A stretch of 64,000 nucleotides of DNA from Ascidia mentula (taxonomy: Eukaryota; Chordata; Ascidiacea; Phlebobranchia; Ascidiidae): the NCBI GenBank assembly GCA_947561715.1, contig OX387198.1:1550001-1614000 (forward strand), given 5' to 3'. Below are positions 47,585-59,200 of this stretch, one piece after another. Both the position numbers and the translations under genes were made by a program. Positions within the stretch are counted from its first letter, which is position 1; each line of letters opens with the position of its first letter. The notes beneath the pieces are model-generated. The model ran no database searches, was not told where the DNA came from, and saw only the letters and a program-made list of their open reading frames with translations.

Positions 47585-50500
47585 ATGAAAGTTTCACTGT
47601 TAATTTTGCCGTTTAACTGGTGGCATGACGTCACCACAACACGTCACATTGCAGTGATGTCACTTCTGCTTCTGTTGTTTACAGCAACTTATCAATTCGA
47701 TCCTTCTGACTATTGTGGTGAGTTTAATATAAATTCCACGATTGATTGTGACGTTTAACGATTGATTGTGACTTATTTCTAAATTAAGTGCAACCAAAAA
47801 TTTCGATATTGTGGTATTTAAAGCAAATAACATTTCGAAGTTAGATTTTAATATAAGGTTACAAAGATTTCTTTATTTCTTTTATATTATGTCTTATTAG
47901 ATCGCGGGCCGAAAGATTGCGTGATATTTTTGTGCAACTCAACTTCAGGTGGAACAACGTTTCCTTGTGGTAAATAACGTAGTTTATTAGATTTCTTGTA
48001 AAACGATCGTTTTTACTCAAAAAACGACAATGTTGTCAAACTTTTATCATATAGAAATTTGTTTTGAGTACAATTTAGTGAAGGTTCTATTACGCATATT
48101 GTTGTGATTATCAGTTGTAGTATAATACAATGCTCAAATATTTAAGTTTTCTGTGTTGTAGTTTTCGCTCCTCTCAATCAATCACAACCAGTTTACTACG
48201 GATCGGGAGGAGAGTGTAAGTTTCCTTATGTTGAAGTGGATGTGTGTATTTATTGCATGGCTATCTAAGTAGGGATAAGGGATATCACTCTGTTTATTCT
48301 TATTGCTTGCAACTCTAGGTGGTTTTCAGTGGGCAGGTGACTGTAATTCAGAACAACAAGAAAGTTTTCAAATATAATTTACATTTACAATTGTTCTTCT
48401 GGAACTTAAATAACGAATGTGTTTAAAGGACATAACCATGAGGAAGGATGGTGGACGAAACGTTAGTTACAATAAACACTTTCGTAACTTAAATGCTAGA
48501 AGAAGAATTCTTGTAAATTTTCAAGCCTGGCAGCAAGAATAGCATAATAATTTACTTTTACCATCCATCGTAGTACACTTAATTTTTCTGATGTGTTGAG
48601 TTGAGCTATATTTACTGATTTCACCCAACAAATATTAGGATTTTGATGTGTAACTTTATGTTTAATTACAGGGTATCATGGTGCGAACATAAACCGAATA
48701 AATCTCACAGGTGAAGCAATTCATTGAAGTTTGAACTTGAAGCAACTTAATTTCGACAAAAACTTTCCTCCTTTCTTTAAACAAACATATTTTAGATTTA
48801 AGTTAATCGTGAAACAAAGCTTGTCTTACACCACGCTTGAACGATAAATACATTAAAAATCAGAACATCAATGTACTGGAAGTGGATGCTGCATGACGTC
48901 AATCAATGGGACTTCGCTGAGCATTTTTCCTCCATACCCCCCTGTTAACATAAAAATCCAATTCCTACAACCAGGTGAAATTTGTTACACCGTTTTAAGT
49001 ATTTTTATCGCTTTAACTATTTATGAGCAAAGGAGTGTTAACTAATCGTATGTTTTGTGCAGGATCAACTCCCCTTGTTCCAGGCTCGGGTTTTAAAATC
49101 TCGGTACAAGGATACGAAAAATGTGAGTAAATTTTCGTCATAGAGATTTTAACTGAAAAAACAAGTTCGACACAATATCTCCCTATACAAATATAATTTG
49201 ATTAGATTATGCGAGATTATTTAATTTAAAATCTTGCCAATGAAAAGTAAAGTTTTTTATGGCAACGCACAAACAACATGAGTGAAACAAATATTGTCTT
49301 GATTCAAAATGTTGTCTGTGTGTATCTACGTATTATTGAAAAAAGTTGTATAAGTTTTAACATGAAGTCGGAAATACGAATAAAATTGTAACGAAAACAC
49401 TTCAAAAAATAAAAATTAAACTGAAATTGCAAAATTAAAATGAATAAATTTAATTAAGGGACTTTCCAATAACAAGCATATATGTAAATCGGGGTCTCTT
49501 ATAGACAATCGGTCAAATCTTCGAGATGGCTTTTTCAGATATAAATTGCTGATATAATTTAATGATTGTAAAATATGTTACCTCATATCTATCGATCAAT
49601 CCTTGCAATAAAGTGTTTCCACGTTTTCCTGGTTGTCCAAGTTCCGAAGCAGTATTTTTACCACAACAATCCATTTATTTATGTGATATGAAAAGTAAGT
49701 GTCGGACTAACCAATATTAGGTTATTGCAAATTCGTCCAAGTCGCCTGATCGTAATAATGTATATATTGTACACTTATGGCATCATCAGTATTCTAAAAA
49801 CAACAAACATAAAACAAGAGTAAACGTTTAAGGTAAAATCAAACACGCATATCCTGACAGCAACTCAATATCCAACACGAAAAAAATCAGAAGTAAAGCA
49901 GTTTACAGTTTACGTTGTAAAAAAAACGCTGTTGCGTCCAAAGTTTTATTTGTTGTGAAACAAAAACATACTTTTAATGAAAGGAAGGCTTATGCTTTAT
50001 TTGTTGGTTTCTTACATGAAGTTTAATTGAGTTTATGATTACAGGTTTCCCGGGGATTTCCCTTTTATACGCATCATATTCCATTACACAACATCCAACC
50101 ACTTGCCTCAATCTTTCACTTTACTGCAGTAAGTGAATTTAATGAAATTACTTAAAAAAATTAAAACATATCTGGTCAAATTTTATTAAAGCAATTTTTG
50201 ATACCGTTCCCTATAAAAAATATTACAGATTTTTCACTAAATTCGCAAACAACCAAAATCCCACTGACAACTCTACCAACAACGACAACAACAACATTCC
50301 CAACCACTCAACTCCCAACTGCACAAGTGTCGACAACCACAATCCCAACAACCAAACACTCATCGACCACCACAACAACCAACCAACAAACCACCATTCC
50401 AATAACCATCCAACCAACCACCATCCCAATAACCAACCAACCATCGACCATACCCAATACAAGCTGGAATGAAATTATTCCTAGTGAGTTGACGTAGAAT

Positions 50501-52642
50501 CCAATGAAAAAAATTTTTTTAAATATATTTATTGGTATGAAATAAACCGTTGCACCTATAAGTGGTAACAAGTCATTTTGAAAAATCTATGGCATAATTT
50601 TAAAATATGCATAATTATGCAAGCAGCAAACGCTTGGTTTGTCACCAACTAAGCAAACTCGTGTTTTTCTTGAGAGTCAAAAAAAAATAAACAGTTGTTG
50701 TATCTCCAAACTAAGAAACTCAACATAACATTTGCTCAGGTTTGGAAAGTAATGTGACTTCTATACAAACGGCTAACCCGGATGATTTAACAAACATCGA
50801 CCAACTTGTGGAGAATATCACTCGATTCTATCAAACATCAAAGATAATCACTTTTCACAATGGTAATGTCCAACTTTACTTCAATCACACGACATTGAAT
50901 GGTCCCCAGACTCAACTCACTGCCAATATCTTGCTTGATTCAACTCGCATCGACTTAACATTGGAAACAAACGGAGCAAACCAAGTTGCATTTTCAGTTC
51001 TCCAGTTTAAGATTCCAGAGGATGTGGAGGTTGAAGGTCCGACTGACCAAGTTGGCTCCCTCGTCACAACACGTTACATAGCCATCAAAAATACGAGCTA
51101 CATTGTTATTGTCGGTTTGAACGTGGACGAAATTTCCCCACGTACACAGCCTGGAAAAGTAAAACTCAACAATCAACTGCAAGGCAATGTGAGATTCGTC
51201 CTACCTACCACGTCACCACAATCAGCGTGCGACGAAATTGAAAACATGAAGAAAAACGGAAGCAACCAGAAAATCTCCCAACTTTTTCCCAGATGCACAT
51301 TCTTCGACGAAGCAGCGTCTTTATATTCGGATAAGGGCTGTACCACCGAAGTAAGCCCTGATCACGTGACGTGCAGTTGCAACCACCTCACTGTTTTTTC
51401 CGTCCTCCTGGCGGTAAAATCCATCGTCGTTCCACACGGTGTCAAGGCAAGTACACATATAATGTTTTATTCATAATTGCACCTTGTGCTTCAAAAAATC
51501 AGTCAGTTCCATTATATTTAAACTTGAAAAACTTCGTCGATGCCTTTTTTTGAAAATATTTGAAACATTTATGACTTCTTAATGTATTAATTGTTCCAGA
51601 TTACAACATACGTCACAGAATCAACATCCGTCTTCTTCCTCCTGCTCACCGCAATCATCTTGCTCTGTTTCCATGAGAGAGGGGACAGAATTTACATCCA
51701 GATAAGTTTGACGTCATCACTTCTGTTTCTTCACGGTGTCAACTTATTGCACGATATTATCGTCACGCAAGATCAGCCATGCATCGCGTTTACAGTGCTC
51801 AACCATTTCTTCTTGATGTGTTCAGGTAAAGATGTTTAAATAACAACAAATCCAACAGTTTAAACAACCTTTTCTCACAATAGGAATGTGGTTTCTGATC
51901 GAGGGAATACGACTCTTCATGGCTACCTCCAATCCAATCAACTTTCGGTCCCAAAATCCCAAAGATCGACTCAAGCACTTTATGATCTTCGGATGGCTTC
52001 TTCCCGTCTTCATTGTGGGAATATCCGCACCAACAGGATTCCACTTCGGCGTCTACATGAAACCACAGCCTTATTACGAGGCGTGCCACCAATATCAAAA
52101 CAACACTTCACCAATTTCCAAGTACGACAGATGCTGGTTGGCTCCCAACACTCCGGTTTTCTACACTTCCGTCATCACTCCTCTTGCTCTCGTCCTTCTC
52201 ATCAACCTCCTCATCATCTTAAAGACATCGTACGTGAACTTAACCTCCCGGAAGATGCGAAACAGAGGGAAAGATCCTGGTCTGGAAGATGCAAAGAGAG
52301 CTGCAAAGTCGTTCATTTTCCTCTTCTTGATGCTCGGTGGAACCTGGAGCTTGGCATTCTTCACTGGTGAGTTATGAAACTTGTGACCAATGTTTTTTTT
52401 CAAATTAATCAACTGGTCTTAGACATGTTCCTAATGTTTTAGGAATTGGAAACGAAATTTCGAACGAGGTTTTCATGTACATTCACAGCGTGGTGAACGG
52501 GATGCAGGGATTCGTTCTGTTCCTTATCTACTGCGTCATGAATGACGTCATTAGAAACCGTTTAATTGGTGACAAAATAAATCAGATAATAGCAGATCGA
52601 AGTACAGGCAGCATACCTACCGAAGATACGGGCGTGCGTTAA
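47585..52642 (+). CDS. Adhesion GPCR gene 6, complete
   Basis: Exons: 47585-47717, 47901-47969, 48162-48215, 48672-48710, 48864-48974, 49063-49122, 50045-50128, 50229-50483, 50740-51446, 51600-51825, 51884-52366 and 52443-52642; about 806 residues. Exon 1A (MKVSLLILPF, core VMSLLLLLFTA) is the signal peptide. Exons 4 and 5 are the longest versions in the array (39 and 111 bases). The stalk has 85 codons with repeats of the type NQPTTIPIT. Exon 9 ends in GPS CSCNHLT. The helices are complete; ICL3 reads KTSYVNLTSRKMRNRGKD as in genes 5 and 7. The tail is RLIGDK...TEDTGVR. Intron 9 has a GC donor. No inactivating change was seen. Confidence 0.9.
48394..48508. mobile_element. Foldback fragment related to Penelope-like element ends, intron 3 of gene 6
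   Basis: Imperfect inverted arms of about 32 bases (TTCTTCTGGAACTTAAATAA near 48394 and its complement ending 48508) enclose ATGAGGA...CGAAACGTTAG, a degraded hammerhead-like stretch. The right half matches the minus-strand end of the element at 33086. It has no coding capacity. Confidence 0.45.
49757..49790 (-). ncRNA. Degraded hammerhead-like motif, intron 6 of gene 6
   Basis: The minus strand reads CTGATGA then TGCCATAAGTG but lacks the GAAAC half that is present at the matching place in gene 7 (58196-58219). It is probably inactive. Confidence 0.3.
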
Positions 52643-53026
52643 GAGGTTTTGCAACGCTTGAATAAATGGTGAATATGGGTTATGTGGAATAATAAGATTT
52701 GTTCTTGTATGCGGTCAATGCGTTCCTTATTAGTTTGCAATATGTGTACGACGGATATAAGGTAATTTTTAGCTCTGGGCAAGTTTAAATTTCTTCACTC
52801 CATCCAACCACTTTCTGCCATCCAAACACTCTTTATGGAATACCAAGTGCTTTTTTAACAGAAAAACACTTTTTCTTGAATCGTTTTGTTTGTTATTGTA
52901 TAATGTGGAAAATTCTGCTGTCACAATTTTCTTGAATATTTTATGAAAATATTTGTGCTCATCTTTCACTGAAGGCACCTTTTTCGCCTGTTCGTTCACG
53001 TTAGTCAGTTTTGACTAATGCAGTAA

Positions 53027-53258
53027 AGGTTTAAACTGCATACAGACGGCCACTGTTTCAACCTGTAAGGTCTCATCAGTGCAGCTGGTGTGACTATCTG
53101 ACGACTTTGCCGACCAAACGGCCAAGCAAAGACTTCGTGGTGACTTGGTCAGGAAAGTCGTCTGATTGTCACACCAGCTGCACTGATGATACCTTATAGG
53201 TTGAAACAGTGGCCATCTGCATGCAGCTTGCACAATTCATATTATTGGCTCCACTTTG
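53027..53258. mobile_element. Foldback (MITE-like) element with target-site duplication
   Basis: Two inverted arms of about 80 bases (53037-53120 and 53146-53226) face each other. The 12-base repeat CTAATGCAGTAA sits at 53015-53026 and 53259-53270. The matching site after gene 5 (about 45038-45049) has this sequence once and no insert, so it serves as an empty site. No coding capacity; the superfamily is not clear. Confidence 0.75.
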
Positions 53259-53597
53259 CTAATGCAGTAATGTTTTTGTAAGATAATAATTTTCTTGTTT
53301 TTGTTCAAACCCCTAATATTCCAGTGAAAATGTGCGCTGTCTTAAGGAAGTAACTTTGCTTTTGTTTTATGCTGTATTATACGTCACTATATCCATATAT
53401 CACTATTTGTTGAATTGTGGAGATGTAAATGGATTAAATTTTGCTTCTTCAACAGGGTCACGATGCGAAATAAATAACTATAAAAGTGTTCTATATTCTG
53501 TAGTTTCTCAAGTCAGTGCATTATTTAGTGATGATTTATAAACAAACAAAAGGCGACGATTTACAGGCGATTGTCTGCAACCCTCCGTAAAAAAACT

Positions 53598-53670
53598 AAT
53601 TAATTAAGTTGATTTAATCAAGTTGATGACGGATCGGAAATGGCGGTCATCCTGGTTCAAACTCGGCAGG
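53598..53670. repeat. About 70-base repeated block, copy c
   Basis: Same block as 44404-44474 and 45394-45465, in the module after gene 6. Confidence 0.55.
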
Positions 53671-54300
53671 GTAAATAACGGTAAGAATAGAACGAAATAG
53701 ACAGTTTAAATTTACTTAAAATCTTGCGACATTGGCAGCAAAACTTACGCATGATTTTCGTTAGAATTACAGGTTTGTTTCGTTTTAAGTGGCCTGCCAT
53801 AATTATTGGGTTCACACAAATGGTAAGTTATTGAAACGAACAAGACGAAAAAACATGAAAACGTTGATCGAAAAACAAACAAGAATGGAGAACAGCTGTT
53901 GAAGAATTAGCGGAAGAATTAGTTAAAATGTAAACAAGACCGCGCGCCTGATGGACCAATCAAGTGCAGTAAAGCGTCTAGTTTCACTACTAACCTACGT
54001 CATTTCCGCTTCTCGACTTCCGGGACAACGTTATTACACTTGTGATACCCTGCACAACACCATGCAGACCTTACATTTTGTGAATGCTTAGAACGGTGTT
54101 TCTAAACCAGTGGACCGTCAACGCTGCTAGATAGTAGATCACACAATGTTATACCTCTCAAAAATAAAGCCACACAAGTGATATACAGTAACAGGTTTGT
54201 AAAGGGGGAAAATGTGCTCGTTTACGCCGTCTGGCGGTTGATTCCCCGCCACCTGTAAGAACCTATGTAGGCCAATATCCTACTCAGGATAGACACTAAA

Positions 54301-54540
54301 ATGATCTTTCACTGGTTCGAGACCTTGCGTTCCGCTTATTCAGCCAGAGTCGCCAAAACGTTGCGGGCGCGACACGAAGCCGACCTTGTTTTAGTACAAA
54401 TAACCGCCGCAAAGCAGGCGACGACCACATGTATTAACACCAAACTTTGTACAGGTATCCAAGTTCGATATACGAACAAATCAACCATAACTGATTTAAT
54501 GAGCCATTCGCAGTTTCACTGTACGAGAGCGCGTACTTAG
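54301..54540 (+). CDS. Small ORF of unknown function, copy 1 (79 aa)
   Basis: The frame starts MIFHWFETLRSAYSARV and ends SHSQFHCTRART. It is open in this module and at 62377-62616 with only a few residue changes, and is richer in G and C than its surroundings. I recognise no domain, signal peptide or partner. It begins just after a GGCCAATATCC / GGTTCGAGACC pair that resembles A- and B-box promoter motifs of tRNA-derived repeats, so it may be chance coding inside a repeat. Confidence 0.25.
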   Translation: MIFHWFETLRSAYSARVAKTLRARHEADLVLVQITAAKQATTTCINTKLCTGIQVRYTNKSTITDLMSHSQFHCTRART

Positions 54541-55583
54541 ACTTGCATAGCTATATCTTTGAGACAAGCATATGACTACTGACATGATTAACCAGGTGTT
54601 TTCGAGTGATGACGCAGGGCGCACAGAAACTATATCGGGGAAAAACGTAGGAAATCGCAGGCTTAGAATAAGAAAATTAAAGTAAAACTTAACCATCTTA
54701 AACCATTTTGGTATGTTCAAAACAATATTGTTAAATGTTGTTTTCGAGTTAAAGTAGACGTTTGTCTTTATTACACAAACAAGACTACGCGACCGATCGC
54801 CACTTGAGGAGCTGTAAAGCCCCTGGTTTTCCTGCGTCATTTACGCTTCCCTACCTTCGGGCGAAGTTCCCACGATTGAAAAGTGGCCATGATGCTCACG
54901 AAGCAGACTTTCATGTGAATGATTGAAGAATAGTGGTTCAGAACCAGTGGGGCGTGTCGCTCGGTCTTAGTGGAGTCAAATACATGTCTGAAAACCCAAA
55001 CACAGAAAAGACACTCTATATAGTTAAAAAGAAGTTGGTAATACCACAAAAAATCAATGGCACGTAAGGAAAAGTGTGGAGTGGCCAAAAATATGAAACT
55101 ATGTTCTTCGCTACGCTATCTAGCGGTGAAGGTCAAACACTGAAATTTCATTGTTGGTATCTACGGACCCAATCGAGTTCAGAAACCCTGACAAATCCAC
55201 TGAAAAGAAAATACGTTGTCGATAAATTAATTTAGTGTACATGATTTTTTCATAAACTTTACCCATGGCAATGTGGCTGAGCTGTAGAATGTGAGTATCG
55301 AATTAAGACTAATATGCGGTCAGCAGATTTCAATTCTTGTCTTTTGTAACAAGATCGAAAAAGTAACTTTTGCTGAAAGACCGTAATTCCAACACAATTC
55401 GTCCTTATCTAAAATGCAGATAAATAGTCGTCATGTGAGATAGTAATGTATCCGATACTGCACAGAATTTACATTATCGTTGTCGTATCCAGACTGTATC
55501 GAATCATTTTTATTTCCAAACTTTTTGATTTGCTTAATTGCTTGTTTAATTTATAGAAGCGTTTTAAATCTAGATATTTATAT

Positions 55584-55601
55584 CCGCCACGTGGCGCTAT
55601 T
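55584..55601. promoter_or_regulatory. Conserved upstream block ahead of gene 7
   Basis: CCACGTGGCGCTATT lies about 650 bases before exon 1A, as in gene 6. Confidence 0.45.
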
Positions 55602-56237
55602 AAATCGTATAATTTTATTTTCTTTTGTTGACGTCACGACATGATGTATTGTATGTTATACGCAATACGAAAGACTTCTTCCTTCCTGCGACGTGATGTT
55701 AGATATGAGGACGTCGTTAAATTTGCGCATGAAGAATCTGTTGATGGATTGGATGGCCAGTAAGGTGCTCGGAGATCTTTTATTGGAACTTAATTGGTGA
55801 AGCTCGATAGATTTGAAACAACAGAATTACAAGAGAGTAGACAAAAATATTATTAAAACTGAGTAATACTTTTCATTCGTTTCATTCTAAAAGTTTTCTG
55901 GCCCAGATATGCGGTTGTTTCAGCTGCTGAAGCCAAGTTGTCGCCAAATCAGCTATACTGTGTGCAGTGCGTTGACATGACTAATTTAATCGTCATTTTA
56001 TTAGTGAAAAAAGCTGGAAACTTGGTTGCAATCGTTGAGATGTTAGTGAACCTAATGATCTTGATACAATAGCTGAGATCTCCAAATCAGGACTTGCGTA
56101 CTGGTGTGATTTTGCCTTGCCTTGCGATATCACGAAACACATTTGAGTTGAAAAAGTAAGAACAAACAAGTAATAGGAATCTGTTCAGGGCAAAAGTGAA
56201 ACAATTACTGGAATATCAAATATAGGAAATCGTAACA

Positions 56238-59200
56238 ATGACAATTTCACTGTTAGTTTTGCCCTTTAACCGGCGGCATGACGTTACCACAACACGTCAC
56301 ATTGCAGTGATGTCACTTCTGCTTCTGTTGTTTACAGCAACTTATCAATTGGACCCTTCTGACTATTGTGGTGAGTTTAATATAACTATCACCACTGATT
56401 GTGACGTCCCACGTTTAATTGTGACGTTTACCTCAGTTAGGTGAACCCAAAATTTCGATGTTGTGGTATTTAAAGCAAATAACATTTTTGAAGTTAGATT
56501 TAAATATAAGATTACACAGATTTCTTTTTTTTTTATTTCCACTCTGTCTGATTAGATCGTGGGTCGAAGGATTGCGTGATATTTTTGTGCAACTCAACTT
56601 CAAGTGGAACAACGTTTCCTTGTGGTAAGTAACATAGTTTATTAGATTGATTGTAAAATAATCGTTATAACTTTAAAAAAGGCATGTTGTTAAAGTTTTA
56701 TAATATATAGAAATTTGTTTAAATCACAATTTAGTGAAGGTCCTATTACTCATATTGTTGTAAATTATCAGTTCTAGTGTAATGCAATGCTCAAATATTA
56801 AAGTTTTCTGTGTTTTAGTTTTCGCTCCGCGCAATCAATCACAACCTGTTTTCTACGGATCGGATGGAAGTTGTAAGTTTCTTTATTTTGAAGTAGATGT
56901 GTATTTATTGCATAGGCTACCTAAGTAGAGATAAGGGATATTATGTTTATTCTTATTGCTTGTCACTCTAAATGGTTTCAGTGGGCAGGGAAATGTAATT
57001 TACCATCAATCGTAGCATGTTTAATTTTTCTGATGTGTTGAGTTGAGCTATATTAACTGATTTCACCCAATAAATATTAGGATATTAAGGTGTCTTTGTG
57101 TTTAATTACAGGGAACGGTGCGAATATACAGCGAATAAATCTCACAGGTGAAGCAATTCATATGAAGTTTGAAATTGAAGCAACTTCATTAGATAAAACT
57201 GTTCTCCTTTCTTTAAACAAACATATTTTAGATTTAAGTTAATCGTGAAACAAGGCTTGTCCTGCTTTACACTATAACGGTAAATTCATTAAACTTCAGA
57301 ACTTAACTGCACTGGAAGTGGATGCTGCATGACGTCAATCAACAGTGCTTCACTTCCACCATACCCACCTGTTAACGTAAAGATCCAATTCCTACAACCA
57401 TCAGGTGAAATTTGTCACACCGTTTCGAGTATTTTTATCCCTACAACTATTTATGTGAATAGTTTACGATTGTTTCAACCGTTTTTTTGCGCAGGATCAA
57501 CTCCGCTTGTTCCAGGCTCGGGTTATAAAATCTCGATACTAGGATACGAAAAATGTGAGTAAATCTTCGTAATTGAGATTTTGTCTGAAGAAACAAGTTC
57601 AACAAAATATCTCCGTACAAATATAATTCGGCATAATTCGATTTATTATTTAATTTGAAATCTTGTCACAAGTTTTTTATGGCAACACACAAACAACATG
57701 AGTGAAATAAATACTGTCTAGATTCAAAATGTTGTCTGTGTGTATCTACGTATTATTGAATAAAGTTGTATAGGTTTTAACATGCGGAAACACGATTAAA
57801 ATTGTGATGAAACACTTGACAGAAATCGAAACTAAACTACTGCGCCAACGCAAAGTTAAAATGAATAAAATTAACTGCGGGACTTTCGAATAACAAGCAT
57901 AAATCTAAATCGGGGAAGTCCCTCATGGAAAATCGGTCAAATCTTCGATATGGCTTTTTCAAATATTAATTGCAAATATAGTTTAATCATTGCAAAATAT
58001 GTTACGTCGTATCTATCATTCAATCCTTGCAATAAAGTGTTTCCACGCATGTTTTCCTGGTTACCCAGGTGCAAAAGCAGTGTTCTTACCACAACAATAC
58101 ATATATTTATGCGTTATGAAAAGTGAGCGTTAGGATAACCAATATTAAGGTATTGTAAAATCGTCCAAGTCGCCAAATCGTAATAATATATATATGTTTC
58201 ACCCTTAGGACATCATCAGTATTTTAAAAACAACAAAAATAAAAAAAGAGTTAACATCCAGACATAACTTAATTTTGAACGCGAAAAAAAAACAGGAAAA
58301 GAGCAGTTAATTTTATCAACAATAAACGCTGTTGATTCCAAAGTTTTATTTGTTATGAAACAAAACCATACTTTTTAATGTAGGGAAAAGTCATGCGTTT
58401 ATTTGTTGGTTTCTTACATGAACTTTAATTGTGTTCATTATTACAGGTTTCCCAGGTGAATCCTTGGCCGCAGCTTTTTTATCATATGAACCAACCACTT
58501 GCCTCAATCTTTCACTTTACTGCAGTAAGTGGATGAAAAAACACTTCCAAAAAATTAAAATTAACAAAAGTTTAACATATGATCAAAATTTCATTGACAC
58601 ATTATAGATTTTTCACTAACTTCGCAAACAACTAAAATCCCACTTACAACTCTACAAGCAACGACAACATCAACATTCCCAACTACTCAATTCCTAACTG
58701 AACAAGTGTCGACAACCACCATCCCAATAACCAACCAATCAACCAACATCCCAACAACCATCCAACCAACCACCATCCCAATAACCAATCAAACATCGAA
58801 CAAACCCACTACAAGCTGGAATGAAATTATTCCTAGTGAGTTAACGCAGAACTCAATAAAAATTTTTTTAAATATATTTATCGGCTTGACATAAACCGTG
58901 GCACCTTCAAGTGGTAAAAAGTCATTTTTGAAAAAGATACGGCATAATTTTGAAATATGCATTGTAATGAAAGCGGCAAACGCTTGGTTTGTAACCACCT
59001 AAGCAAACGCGTGCTTTTTTTTAAAGTTAATCTTAAAAAAAATAAACAGTTGTTGTATCTCCAAACTAAGAAACTCAACATAATATCTGCTCAGGTTTGG
59101 AAAGTAATCTGACTTCTATACAACCGGCTAACTGGGATTACATAACAAACATCGACCAACTTGTGGAGAATATCACCCGATTCTCTCAAACTTCAAACAC

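Larger units (their letters stand above)
52643..55583. other. Downstream module of gene 6 and upstream region of gene 7
   Basis: It parallels the regions after genes 5 and 7. It holds a foldback insertion (53027-53258), a 70-base block (53598-53670), two GTAAAGCG blocks (53967-54030 and 54811-54862), a 79-residue ORF (54301-54540) and a single copy (about 54518-54618) of the 100-base repeat that flanks the larger ORF after gene 7. From about 55000 it matches the upstream DNA of gene 6. Confidence 0.5.

Noticed and set aside
54271-54325. tRNA gene or tRNA-derived SINE suggested by GGCCAATATCC and GGTTCGAGACC
   Set aside because: The spacing is possible, but I could not fold a cloverleaf or find a SINE body, so only the motif likeness is noted.
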